Both the position numbers and the translations under genes were made by a program. The notes under the pieces are model-generated. The model ran no database searches. It was not told the DNA's origin and was given only the letters and a program-made list of their open reading frames with translations. This document shows, piece by piece, positions 15,978 through 23,958 of a stretch of DNA of 64,000 bases. This DNA is from Halomarinibacterium sp041392125 (lineage in GTDB: Bacteria; Bacteroidota; Bacteroidia; Flavobacteriales; Flavobacteriaceae), in contig JAWKMR010000003.1 of NCBI GenBank assembly GCA_041392125.1, positions 496,001 through 560,000 of the forward strand, read 5' to 3'. The stretch's first letter is position 1, and the number at the start of each line of letters is the position of its first letter.

Positions 15978-18077
15978 ATGGCAAAACAAATTAACGTCGC
16001 GCTCATTGGAAACCCCAACACCGGAAAAACATCGGTTTTTAACAGGCTTACCGGGCTACATCAAAAAGTGGGTAATTATCCGGGAATTACTGTAGAAAAA
16101 AAAGAAGGCGTCTGTAAACTCGAAAGAGGGGTTAAAGCACACATACTGGATTTGCCGGGAACCTACAGCCTTAATGCTTCTTCTATAGACGAAAACTTGG
16201 TCATTGAGCTTTTGCTGAACAAAAATGATAAAGATTTTCCCGATGTGGGTATTGTGGTTTGCGATATTGAAAATCTGAAGCGAAATCTGCTGCTTTTTAC
16301 GCAAATTAAGGATTTAGGGATTCCAACTATTTTAGCCATCAATATGGCAGACCGCATGAAGCGGAAAGCAATTTCGTTGGATATTGAAGCCTTGGAAAAG
16401 CGACTGGAAACAAAAATTGCCTTGGTGAGTTCTCGTAAAAATGAAGGCTTCGATGAGTTAAAAGAACTTATAACCAATTACAAGGATATTTCTACAAAAC
16501 CTTGCTTGGATGCTTCGGTCATTGCCCCCGATTATTTTGAAAGACTGCAAAAAACCTTCCCCAATCAAGATCTTTACAAACTTTGGTTGGTCATTACACA
16601 GGATGTCAACTTCGGAAAACTGGATAGAAACGAATTTAAGGGAGTCCATTCTTTTCAAACCGAATCGAAAAGTAATTTGAAAAGATTGCAGCAAAAGGAA
16701 ACCATTAAACGCTACCAATTTATTAATGACACCCTTAAAGAAACCCTCTTTATTGATAAAGAGAATGCTAAAGATTTACGTAGTCGTTTCGATAGGGTAT
16801 TAACTCATAAAGTTTGGGGGTATGTTATTTTCTTCGGAATTATGCTTCTCATTTTTCAAGCAATTTTCGATTGGAGCAGTTATCCCATGGATTTTATTGA
16901 CAAGGCCTTTGCCTCATTGAGCGATGGGTTGAAACATGTACTACCGGCGGGAGATTTTACCAATCTTCTAGCCGAAGGGATTGTCCCGGGATTAGGTGGT
17001 ATTGCTATTTTTATTCCACAAATAGCCTTTTTATTTCTTATCATTTCAATTCTTGAAGAAAGTGGCTATATGAGTCGGGTGGTTTTTTTAATGGATCGAA
17101 TCATGCGTCGTTTCGGTTTAAGTGGAAAAAGTGTGGTGCCGTTAGTTTCGGGAACTGCTTGCGCCATTCCGGCCATTATGGCAACCCGAAATATTGAAAA
17201 CTGGAAAGAACGACTAATTACCATTTTGGTGACCCCTTTTACTACCTGCTCTGCCCGTTTACCGGTGTATGTTATTATTATTTCATTAATTATTCCCGAA
17301 GAACGTGTTTGGGGAATTTTCAGTTTACAGGGATTAACTTTAATGCTCTTATACCTTTTAGGGTTTGCTTCGGCAATTATTTCAGCATACCTATTAGATA
17401 AGTTTCTGAAAATAAAAAGCCGTTCCTTTTTTGTTATCGAAATGCCCAACTACAAAGTGCCTTTGTTCAAAAATGTACTTATTACTGTGATTGAAAAAAC
17501 GAAATCATTTGTGTTGGGCGCAGGTAAAATTATTCTGGCAATTTCTATCATTCTTTGGGTGCTGGCATCGTATGGCCCGGGAGATTTTAATAATGCAGAG
17601 GCCATAGTGCAGCAAGAAAGTGTTGGAAAATCGCTTTCAGAAGAAGAAAAGGAAGCTGCTATTGCAAGCTATAAATTGGAACATTCTTACATTGGTTTTT
17701 TAGGCAAAGGCTTAGAGCCTGTGGTAAGCCCCCTTGGGTACGATTGGAAAATTGGAATAGCCATAGTAAGTTCTTTTGCGGCGAGAGAAGTGTTTGTGGG
17801 GACCCTAGCTACCATTTACAGTGTGGGAAGTGAAGAGGAAGAAACCATTCGTAATCGCATGGCCGCTGAGGTAAACCCAATTTTAGGAACTCCTCGCTTT
17901 AATTTTGCAAGTGGTGTTTCGTTGTTGCTATTTTATGCCTTTGCGATGCAATGTATGAGTACTTTAGCGGTCGTAAAGCGGGAAACAAATAGCTGGAAAT
18001 GGCCTTTTTGGCAATTAATCATTATGTCTTCAATTGCATATATTGTGGCTTTAGGAGCCTATCAATTTTTAAAGTAA
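15978..18077 (+). CDS. feoB: Ferrous iron transporter B (699 aa)
   Basis: The N-terminal G domain has G1 GNPNTGKT (11-18), G3 DLPG (58-61) and G4 NMAD (about 120). A helical linker follows, then a polytopic membrane part with two gate repeats; GTACAIPAIMATR and TPFTTCSARLPVY are characteristic. It imports Fe(II) across the inner membrane. The length is typical for the Bacteroidota form. It is preceded by feoA and followed after 12 bases by a small Cys-rich FeoB-associated protein. Confidence 0.97.
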   Translation: MAKQINVALIGNPNTGKTSVFNRLTGLHQKVGNYPGITVEKKEGVCKLERGVKAHILDLPGTYSLNASSIDENLVIELLLNKNDKDFPDVGIVVCDIENLKRNLLLFTQIKDLGIPTILAINMADRMKRKAISLDIEALEKRLETKIALVSSRKNEGFDELKELITNYKDISTKPCLDASVIAPDYFERLQKTFPNQDLYKLWLVITQDVNFGKLDRNEFKGVHSFQTESKSNLKRLQQKETIKRYQFINDTLKETLFIDKENAKDLRSRFDRVLTHKVWGYVIFFGIMLLIFQAIFDWSSYPMDFIDKAFASLSDGLKHVLPAGDFTNLLAEGIVPGLGGIAIFIPQIAFLFLIISILEESGYMSRVVFLMDRIMRRFGLSGKSVVPLVSGTACAIPAIMATRNIENWKERLITILVTPFTTCSARLPVYVIIISLIIPEERVWGIFSLQGLTLMLLYLLGFASAIISAYLLDKFLKIKSRSFFVIEMPNYKVPLFKNVLITVIEKTKSFVLGAGKIILAISIILWVLASYGPGDFNNAEAIVQQESVGKSLSEEEKEAAIASYKLEHSYIGFLGKGLEPVVSPLGYDWKIGIAIVSSFAAREVFVGTLATIYSVGSEEEETIRNRMAAEVNPILGTPRFNFASGVSLLLFYAFAMQCMSTLAVVKRETNSWKWPFWQLIIMSSIAYIVALGAYQFLK

Positions 18078-18089
18078 TATCTTTGTAAG

Positions 18090-18248
18090 ATGCAGACTCT
18101 TTTAGTTTTAGTAACCTTTTGTATCGCCCTTTTTTTTCTTCTGAAAAAATTTGTTTGGAATCCTATTTTTGAAGGTCGAAAGAAAACGTTGGGAACCTTA
18201 GACGGAGGTAAAACCAAATGTGGTAATAAAGATTGCGGCTGCCAATAA
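18090..18248 (+). CDS. Small FeoB-associated Cys-rich membrane protein (52 aa)
   Basis: The frame runs from ATG 18090 to TAA 18248. One membrane helix (about 3-20) is followed by a short basic linker and a Cys-rich tail (KCGNKDCGCQ). This matches the FeoB-associated small proteins found after feoB, which may act like FeoC or deliver iron to the pore. It lies 12 bases after feoB on the same strand. Confidence 0.8.
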   Translation: MQTLLVLVTFCIALFFLLKKFVWNPIFEGRKKTLGTLDGGKTKCGNKDCGCQ

Positions 18249-18249
18249 G

Positions 18250-18660
18250 TTATTTTCCTTCACAAATTAAAAGCGTGTAAGTACCTTTTTCTTTATCCAT
18301 TTCAGGATATGGATTTAAAGCTACTACTTCAATAAAATAGTTGTCTTTTGAATAGAGAGTTTTGGTAGATGGCTCATTGGGGCGTGTTTCGCCCAAATAA
18401 ACTTTTTTCTCTTGTTTTTGTGTTCCTTCAACAACCTCCAAAACAACTACAGCCCTTCCAGCCCATATACAGTTAGTATATTTAGGACATCTGGAGTCCT
18501 CTTCGACGGTTAAAAACTTCAGTTTTACATCACCTAAAGTTATAGATTGACCTTGTTCAATTTTTATAGCAATTTTAGGAGTTTTAGCCTTTTCCTCTTG
18601 TGCGTTTGCGAAACAAGAAATAAGAATGATAGATAAAAAAAGTAGCTTTCTCATAAACAC
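18250..18660 (-). CDS. Secreted conserved hypothetical protein (136 aa)
   Basis: A signal peptide (about 1-21, ending FANAQ) is followed by a single beta-rich domain. The motif DSRCPKYTNCIWAGRA (about 64-79) is recognisable from a family of small secreted Bacteroidota proteins with no known role; its two cysteines could pair. The gene converges on the feo operon with only one base between the stops. Confidence 0.65.
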   Translation of the reverse strand: MFMRKLLFLSIILISCFANAQEEKAKTPKIAIKIEQGQSITLGDVKLKFLTVEEDSRCPKYTNCIWAGRAVVVLEVVEGTQKQEKKVYLGETRPNEPSTKTLYSKDNYFIEVVALNPYPEMDKEKGTYTLLICEGK

Positions 18661-18701
18661 AATTTATTTTTTTGAAAGATAAGAAAAAATGATGCCACAA
18701 T

Positions 18702-19523
18702 TTAGCCCAAAGCTACATCAAGGGTCATCATGATAATAAATCCACCTATAAACCCCATGGTGGCAATGTCTGTATATTTATCTTGCTGGGTTTCGGGAAT
18801 TACTTCTTCTACGACCACAAAAATCATGGCTCCTGCAGCAAATGCTAAAGCATAAGGAAGAATAGGCTGAAAAGTTAACACAGCCCACGCTCCTAAAACT
18901 GCTGCAATAGGTTCTACTAATGCAGAGCCTTGTCCATACATAAAACTTTTCCATCGAGTCATCCCAGCTCTCCTTAACGGCATTGAAACAGCAATTCCTT
19001 CGGGAAAATTTTGTAGCCCAATTCCTAAGGCAAGCGCAACAGCACCCCCTATAGAAGCGCCATCAATTCCTGCAGCAACACCCCCAAATAAAACACCTAC
19101 CGCTAATCCTTCCGGAATGTTGTGAAGCGTAATTGCTAAAGTGAGTAATGTTGTTCGGTGCCAAGGTGTTTTAATACCTTCTTTTTCCGATTCCTTAAAA
19201 TTAATATGTAAATGGGGTAATATTTTGTCGAGCCCAAAAAGGAAAGCGGCTCCTAAAAAGAACCCAACTGCAGCCGGGATTACTTTTACAAAACCCTCGC
19301 CGGGGCTCATTTCTATTCCAGGGGCCAGGAGACTCCAAAAGCTAGCAGCAACCATGACACCACCGGTAAACCCTAACATCCCATCAAGAACTGCCCTATT
19401 CATTTTTTTGAAAAAGAATACAAAAGCGGCACCCACAGCGGTTAGCCCCCATGTAAAAAGGGATGCATAAAATGCTGCTAAAACAGAGTCGATGCTTCCT
19501 AAATATTCAATAATTTTTTCCAT
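18702..19523 (-). CDS. ZIP-family divalent metal transporter (273 aa)
   Basis: About eight membrane helices are visible, including the metal-site helices TLHNIPEGLAVGV (about 150) and LQNFPEGIAVSMPL (about 183) that define ZIP transporters. A His-bearing loop (LPHLHINFKESEKEG) separates the halves. It imports zinc, iron or manganese; the metal cannot be read from sequence. It lies 10 bases after the DtxR/MntR-type regulator, so the two form an operon and the transporter is probably under that regulator. Confidence 0.92.
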   Translation of the reverse strand: MEKIIEYLGSIDSVLAAFYASLFTWGLTAVGAAFVFFFKKMNRAVLDGMLGFTGGVMVAASFWSLLAPGIEMSPGEGFVKVIPAAVGFFLGAAFLFGLDKILPHLHINFKESEKEGIKTPWHRTTLLTLAITLHNIPEGLAVGVLFGGVAAGIDGASIGGAVALALGIGLQNFPEGIAVSMPLRRAGMTRWKSFMYGQGSALVEPIAAVLGAWAVLTFQPILPYALAFAAGAMIFVVVEEVIPETQQDKYTDIATMGFIGGFIIMMTLDVALG

Positions 19524-19533
19524 TTTTTAATTT

Positions 19534-20190
19534 TTAAATAATCTGTATATAAAGATTTTCAGCAATTTTTTTGGTAATGAAGTGGGATTTATGGGAAACT
19601 TCTATGGTCATGGATTCGTCAAAATCGTCTTTTTCCAAAATGGTAATCTCGGTGCCAATAGCGATGTTTCTTTTGCCTAAATATTGAAGGAAATCACTGC
19701 CGGATTCTTTTACCCCTACACAAATTCCTTTTTGTAATTTCCGAAGATTCGATAATAATTTTTTTTCTGTTTTTTTGAAATTTCCCTGACTATCCGGAAT
19801 AGGATCGCCATGAGGATCGACAGTTGGAAACGCTAAAAATTGATCCAAACGAGCAATTAGCGCCTCGGAATGAATATGCTCTAATTGCTCTGCAATTTCG
19901 TGAACTTCATCCCACTTAAAGTGTAGTTTTTCAACCAAAAAAACTTCCCAAAGTCGATGCTTTCTTATAATGTTTGCCGCCGTTTTTCTGCCTTCTTCAG
20001 TTAAAGTAACTCCTTTGTATTTTATATAGGTGAGCACATTTTTTTCGGCCAATTTTTGCACCATATCGGTCGCCGAAGAGGGCTTGGTTTCCAATTTTTC
20101 TGCAATAGCATTAGTGCTAACACCCTCAGGAGATTTTTGTTGAAGGTGAAATATATTCTTCAGATAGTTTTCTTCGGCTAATGTAAGCAT
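19534..20190 (-). CDS. DtxR/MntR-family metal-dependent transcriptional repressor (218 aa)
   Basis: The N-terminal winged helix (LTLAEENYLKNIFHL; KPSSATDMVQKLAEKNVL) is followed by the metal-binding and dimer domain (KLHFKWDEVHEIAEQLEHIHSE; DPHGDPIPD). A C-terminal SH3-like FeoA-type domain begins at about residue 145. The length and three domains fit IdeR/DtxR/MntR proteins. It leads a two-gene operon with a ZIP transporter. A dyad overlaps its own promoter (20209-20228), so autoregulation is likely. The start codon lies 4 bases after the -7 element, implying a leaderless mRNA. Confidence 0.92.
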   Translation of the reverse strand: MLTLAEENYLKNIFHLQQKSPEGVSTNAIAEKLETKPSSATDMVQKLAEKNVLTYIKYKGVTLTEEGRKTAANIIRKHRLWEVFLVEKLHFKWDEVHEIAEQLEHIHSEALIARLDQFLAFPTVDPHGDPIPDSQGNFKKTEKKLLSNLRKLQKGICVGVKESGSDFLQYLGKRNIAIGTEITILEKDDFDESMTIEVSHKSHFITKKIAENLYIQII

Positions 20191-20194
20191 AAGA

Positions 20195-20202
20195 CAAAAG
20201 TA
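20195..20202 (-). promoter_or_regulatory. Promoter -7 element (TACTTTTG) of the DtxR/MntR-type gene
   Basis: This is an exact TAnnTTTG match on the minus strand. Only 4 bases separate it from the ATG at 20190, so the first transcribed base should be at or next to the start codon. Confidence 0.65.
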
Positions 20203-20208
20203 AAAATA

Positions 20209-20228
20209 TTTTTAGACAAACCTAAAAA
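20209..20228. promoter_or_regulatory. Probable operator of the DtxR/MntR-type regulator
   Basis: TTTTTAG and CTAAAAA form a perfect 7-bp dyad around a 6-base spacer (acaaac). It lies just upstream of the -7 element, across the -33 region. DtxR-family boxes commonly have TTAG/CTAA outer arms, and this fits that pattern. Confidence 0.65.
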
Positions 20229-20251
20229 TTACAGTAAATTTTTTTTCCGAT

Positions 20252-20698
20252 TTAATTTTTAATAAGCTCCTCCCAATTTTCATTTGCCTTTTTCTGGAGT
20301 AATTCCGGATTTTCATCCTGCCATTTTTTTAAGGTGTTACTAACAAGGTTTTTGTAGAAGAGATATAACTTTCCTTCAGAAATAAGATAGGCTTTAGGAT
20401 TTATGGAAACTTTTTCTCCGCTTGTACCCATGGCATAGGCACAAAACCCACCATATTGAGGAAGATATTGTAAAGGTGCTTTTTCAAATTGCATGCGGTG
20501 ATCTTCACTGGTAAACCAATACACAACACCGTCCATCTCTGCTGTATATGCATGACTACCTTTTTCAGCATTCCCTTCAAAATAGGAAACTAGATCGTAA
20601 CCGTCAATGGCAACACCTTTGTTGGTGTTAAAATGCTGTTGACTATAATGAATCGTGGAACAACTTAAAAAAATAAAAAGGAGGCTTAAAATTTTCAT
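20252..20698 (-). CDS. YHS-domain protein, exported (148 aa)
   Basis: An N-terminal signal sequence (about 1-19) contains a Cys (FLSCST), so it may be a lipoprotein or a periplasmic protein. The YHS domain follows: AIDGYDLVSYF, then YWFTSEDHRMQFEKAPLQYLPQYGGFCAYAM. YHS domains often bind metals. It is encoded upstream of, and on the same strand as, the metalloregulator, though separated from it by that gene's promoter. The ligand is unknown. Confidence 0.82.
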   Translation of the reverse strand: MKILSLLFIFLSCSTIHYSQQHFNTNKGVAIDGYDLVSYFEGNAEKGSHAYTAEMDGVVYWFTSEDHRMQFEKAPLQYLPQYGGFCAYAMGTSGEKVSINPKAYLISEGKLYLFYKNLVSNTLKKWQDENPELLQKKANENWEELIKN

Positions 20699-20731
20699 GC
20701 CTTATTGGTAGTGATTTTTAGAAAAACCTTA

Positions 20732-21469
20732 CTAAAAGCCTTTTTCTTTTTGCAATTGTTCATAGGCTTCCTGCACTTTTCTGAATTTATCCTCGGCACC
20801 TTTCCGGTACACCTCATCCATATGTTGTAATTTATCGGGATGGTATTTTTTGACCATGTCTCGATAGGCCTTTTTTATTTCGGCTACCGATGCCGTGCGT
20901 TCAATTTCCAGAATTTTATAGGCACTATCCGGATTTTTGAAAAACATGGCTTTGATACTTTCAAAATCTCGCATCTGAATACCTAAGTGCCCGGCAATTT
21001 TTGAAATTTCGTTTACTTCGGGAGTGGAAACAACACCATCTGCTTGTGCAATGCTGAATAAAAAATGGAGCATTTGTAATCGCGATTCGTAACGCATGCG
21101 ATTTCGGAGTAATCCGCAAATATTAGCGGCAGAAATTTCACGCTTTTTAATAACTTCATTAAAGACCTTAAAAGTGGCATTGGCACGTTCTTTTCCATAC
21201 GATTGCACAAAATACTGTCGCACATAATCCAACTCTGTTTGACTTACCGTACCATCTGCTTTAATAACCAAAGATGCCAGGGAGAGTAAATTTAATTCAA
21301 AATCGGCTGGGGAAACTTCTTGGTTAGATTGCTGAAAAATAGAACCTCGGGAAGTTTTGGTTTTCCCCGAGTTCATATTGTCGAAAATGCTTCCGAAAAG
21401 AAATCCTATGATGGCTCCCGGAAATCTAAAAATTGAAAAACCCAAGAGGGCCAATAGCCAACGAATCAT
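20732..21469 (-). CDS. TerB-DnaJ co-chaperone, DjlA-like (245 aa)
   Basis: A short N-terminal membrane segment (about 3-28, Gly/Phe-rich) is followed by a TerB-type helical domain (about 55-165; LLSLASLVIKADGTVS, ADGVVSTPEVNEI). A C-terminal J domain (about 180-243) carries the HPD motif in KKYHPDKLQ. This is the DjlA layout: a membrane-bound J protein that recruits DnaK. The gene stands alone upstream of the YHS gene. Confidence 0.88.
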   Translation of the reverse strand: MIRWLLALLGFSIFRFPGAIIGFLFGSIFDNMNSGKTKTSRGSIFQQSNQEVSPADFELNLLSLASLVIKADGTVSQTELDYVRQYFVQSYGKERANATFKVFNEVIKKREISAANICGLLRNRMRYESRLQMLHFLFSIAQADGVVSTPEVNEISKIAGHLGIQMRDFESIKAMFFKNPDSAYKILEIERTASVAEIKKAYRDMVKKYHPDKLQHMDEVYRKGAEDKFRKVQEAYEQLQKEKGF

Positions 21470-21560
21470 ATTTTTATATAGAAGTTGTAAAAGGATGACA
21501 AAGATACCATTTTCCTAAAAGTGTTATGAATAGATTAAGAAGTATCATTAGGAAATTGGT

Positions 21561-21568
21561 TATCTTTG
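21561..21568 (+). promoter_or_regulatory. Promoter -7 element (TATCTTTG) of the bacilliredoxin gene
   Basis: An exact TAnnTTTG match lies 32 bases ahead of the start codon. No clear TTTG lies at the -33 distance. Confidence 0.5.
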
Positions 21569-21599
21569 CCACAAAATTGTTACACCTAAATTTAAGAAT

Positions 21600-22010
21600 A
21601 TGTATCCAGAAGCATTGGTAAAACCTATGAGAGAAGATTTAACCCGGATTGGTTTTACCGAATTATTTACAGCAGATGAAGTTGATGAAGCTATTAATCA
21701 AAACGGAACAACCCTTGTAGTGGTTAACTCTGTTTGCGGATGTGCTGCAGCAAATGCAAGACCGGGAGCAAGAATATCATTACAAAATGCCAAAACGCCA
21801 GATCGTCTGGTAACCGTTTTTGCAGGGGTAGATTTTGAAGCAGTAGATGCGGCAAGAGCCCTCATGGTGCCATTCCCGCCCAGCTCCCCTTCTATGGCGT
21901 TGTTTAAAAATGGCGAATTAGTGCATATGCTTGAAAGACACCATATTGAAGGAAGAAGCGCCGAAATGATTGCAGAAAACCTTAAGAGTGCTTTCGACGA
22001 ATATTGTTAA
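21600..22010 (+). CDS. BrxA/BrxB-family bacilliredoxin (136 aa)
   Basis: A thioredoxin-fold protein with the family motif SVCGCAAANARPG (Cys46, Cys48) and full typical length. In Firmicutes the family removes bacillithiol from proteins. Flavobacterial homologues are common, and whether bacillithiol is the thiol here cannot be read from the window. It is a single gene with promoter and terminator. Confidence 0.92.
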   Translation: MYPEALVKPMREDLTRIGFTELFTADEVDEAINQNGTTLVVVNSVCGCAAANARPGARISLQNAKTPDRLVTVFAGVDFEAVDAARALMVPFPPSSPSMALFKNGELVHMLERHHIEGRSAEMIAENLKSAFDEYC

Positions 22011-22033
22011 TTTGCACTATAAACAGATTTATT

Positions 22034-22062
22034 AAACCGCTCTATTTTGAAGCGGTTTTTTT
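22034..22062 (+). terminator. Rho-independent terminator after the bacilliredoxin gene
   Basis: AAACCGCT and AGCGGTTT pair around a 9-base loop and are followed by T residues. Confidence 0.85.
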
Positions 22063-22074
22063 ATTTTTATAGTC

Positions 22075-22815
22075 ATGAAGGTATTTAAAAAAATAGTGAG
22101 TTATCCTTTTTCCATGGTATTTTTTATACTTTTTGGCCTCATTTTAGTTGTTTTTGATGTGCTTCAACGAATAGCATTACCCCTTTTTGGCTATTATGCA
22201 CATAAAAAAACAGTAGATTGGGCTAACGGACTTATGGTTCTGTTTTTACACGTAGTAGGAACTACGTTTACATTTACGATTTCTGAAAAAATCCCTAAAA
22301 ATGTTCCCATAATTATCGTTTCCAATCACCAAAGTTTGTGGGACATTCCGCCCATTATTTGGTTTCTTCGGAAAATCCATCCCAAGTTTATTTCCAAAAT
22401 TGAATTAGGAAAGGGTATCCCCACTGTTTCGTACAACCTGAAAAAGGGAGGGTCGGTTTTGATTGATCGAAAAAACCCAAAACAAGCTACAACTGCCATT
22501 AAAAAAGGGGCACGTTATATTTCAGAACATAAAAGAAGCTTGGTCATTTTTCCCGAAGGGACCCGCAGCCGTGATGGTGTCCCAAAACCCTTTCGACGGT
22601 CAGGGCTTTTAACCTTATTTGAACATACTCCGGAGGCTTATGTTTTGCCAATCTCCATTAACAATTCATGGAAACTACAACGCTACGGAATGTTTCCTAT
22701 TCCCATGTTTGTAAACCTTACTTTTTGGGTACATCCGGCTATTAAAATTTCAGACTTTGATCACGAAACATTAATAGATAAAATTGAAACTGAAATAAAG
22801 GAAAAAATTATTTAA
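22075..22815 (+). CDS. plsC: 1-acyl-sn-glycerol-3-phosphate acyltransferase (246 aa)
   Basis: An N-terminal membrane helix (about 12-32) precedes the acyltransferase motifs: block I NHQSLWD (His85 to Asp90), a block II region with KIELGKGIPTVS, and block III FPEGTRSRDG (about 161). The enzyme acylates lysophosphatidic acid to phosphatidic acid at the inner membrane. Its last 4 bases overlap the end of the converging radical SAM gene. Confidence 0.92.
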   Translation: MKVFKKIVSYPFSMVFFILFGLILVVFDVLQRIALPLFGYYAHKKTVDWANGLMVLFLHVVGTTFTFTISEKIPKNVPIIIVSNHQSLWDIPPIIWFLRKIHPKFISKIELGKGIPTVSYNLKKGGSVLIDRKNPKQATTAIKKGARYISEHKRSLVIFPEGTRSRDGVPKPFRRSGLLTLFEHTPEAYVLPISINNSWKLQRYGMFPIPMFVNLTFWVHPAIKISDFDHETLIDKIETEIKEKII

Positions 22816-23879
22816 AATAGCCGTGTTTGGGGATTTTTCAGTTTTAAGTAATGCGTGCAATCCAACTTTGGCATAGATAGATTTTTCAGGTATTTTTTTT
22901 TGCCCAAAGCAACGGTATCTGCAATTTGCTGGGCTATTTTACCATCTCCTTTAATACGTTTTCCCCAGCGGCTGTCATTCAACTTTCCCTCATGGCACTC
23001 GGCTATTTGATTTAAAATTCGCTCGGCTTTATCTGGAATGGATTTTCTAGCCCAATCTTCAAAAATCGTGGCTATTTGCCCATTTAATCTTACTACTGTA
23101 TGTGCTACGCTTCTTGCGCCAAGAGAGGCAACAGTTTGTATTAAGGGCAGTATTTCATGGCTATTTAAAGAAGGAATAATAGGCGCCATCATCACATTTA
23201 CGGGGATGTTATTTTTGGAAAGTTCCTCTACAGTTTTCAACCTGTTTTTAATACTTGAAGTTCTGGGCTCCAACAATCTTCTAGTTTCTTCTTGTAGCGA
23301 GGTAATGGAAATATTAACGGCAATTATTTGATATTTTGCCATTTCCTGTAATATGTCCAAATCTCTTAAAATGAGCGCATTTTTAGTAATAATTCCTGTT
23401 GGGTTTTTCCATTGAAACATCGTTTTCAAACAGCTTCTAGTGATTTCCAATTTTCGTTCAATGGGCTGGTAGCAATCGGTGTTTCCTGAAAATACGATGG
23501 TATTTCCTTCCCAGTTTTTACTGCGAAGTTTTTCTTCTAATAATTGTGGTGCATTTCTTTTTACAAGAATATTTCGTTCAAAATCTAAGCCGGCGCCATA
23601 TCCCCAATATTCGTGGCTATTTCTGGCATAACAGTACACACACCCGTGTTCACACCCTTGATAAGGATTGGCAGAAAATCCCATCCCTATATCTGGACTT
23701 TCTACTTTGTTGACAAAAGTTTTAGGGAAAACATCAATGTATTTGGTTTTGTTGGTATCGGCTTCCTCGCCTTCCTTTTCACAAAAGTTGAGGAAATCAT
23801 CCAGTGTTTCTTGATGTAATTCAAAAAAACGATTGTGGACTTGCTTTTGGGCACCGCGGCCTTTGACGGATTGAGGCAT
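22812..23879 (-). CDS. PA0069/SplB-type radical SAM protein (355 aa)
   Basis: The cluster motif is CEHGCVYC (Cys76, Cys80, Cys83), i.e. CX3CX2C. The N-terminal KGRGAQ box and NPYQGCEHG are characteristic of this Rv2578c/PA0069-like family, which is related to spore photoproduct lyase but of unknown substrate. The start at 23879 is supported by the conserved KGRGAQ directly after it. A terminator-like hairpin with seven T residues abuts this start codon (23880-23912). The 3' end overlaps plsC by 4 bases. Confidence 0.87.
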   Translation of the reverse strand: MPQSVKGRGAQKQVHNRFFELHQETLDDFLNFCEKEGEEADTNKTKYIDVFPKTFVNKVESPDIGMGFSANPYQGCEHGCVYCYARNSHEYWGYGAGLDFERNILVKRNAPQLLEEKLRSKNWEGNTIVFSGNTDCYQPIERKLEITRSCLKTMFQWKNPTGIITKNALILRDLDILQEMAKYQIIAVNISITSLQEETRRLLEPRTSSIKNRLKTVEELSKNNIPVNVMMAPIIPSLNSHEILPLIQTVASLGARSVAHTVVRLNGQIATIFEDWARKSIPDKAERILNQIAECHEGKLNDSRWGKRIKGDGKIAQQIADTVALGKKKYLKNLSMPKLDCTHYLKLKNPQTRLF

Positions 23880-23884
23880 AAAAA

Positions 23885-23912
23885 AACTTTGAAGGATAAG
23901 TCCTTCAAAGTT
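23885..23912 (-). terminator. Terminator-like hairpin directly before the radical SAM start codon
   Basis: AACTTTGAAGGA and TCCTTCAAAGTT form a perfect 12-bp stem with a 4-base loop. On the minus strand a run of T ends at the ATG of the radical SAM gene (23879). It could end transcription from the upstream gene or attenuate the radical SAM gene. Confidence 0.75.
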
Positions 23913-23924
23913 AATTTATTTAAT

Positions 23925-23956
23925 GGAATTATTCCAAGATAATTTGGAATAATTCC
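23925..23956. terminator. Perfect 13-bp hairpin after the secreted-protein gene
   Basis: GGAATTATTCCAA and TTGGAATAATTCC flank a 6-base loop, beginning 2 bases after the stop at 23959. No strong T run follows, so it may work with the second hairpin at 23885-23912. Confidence 0.6.
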
Positions 23957-23958
23957 GG

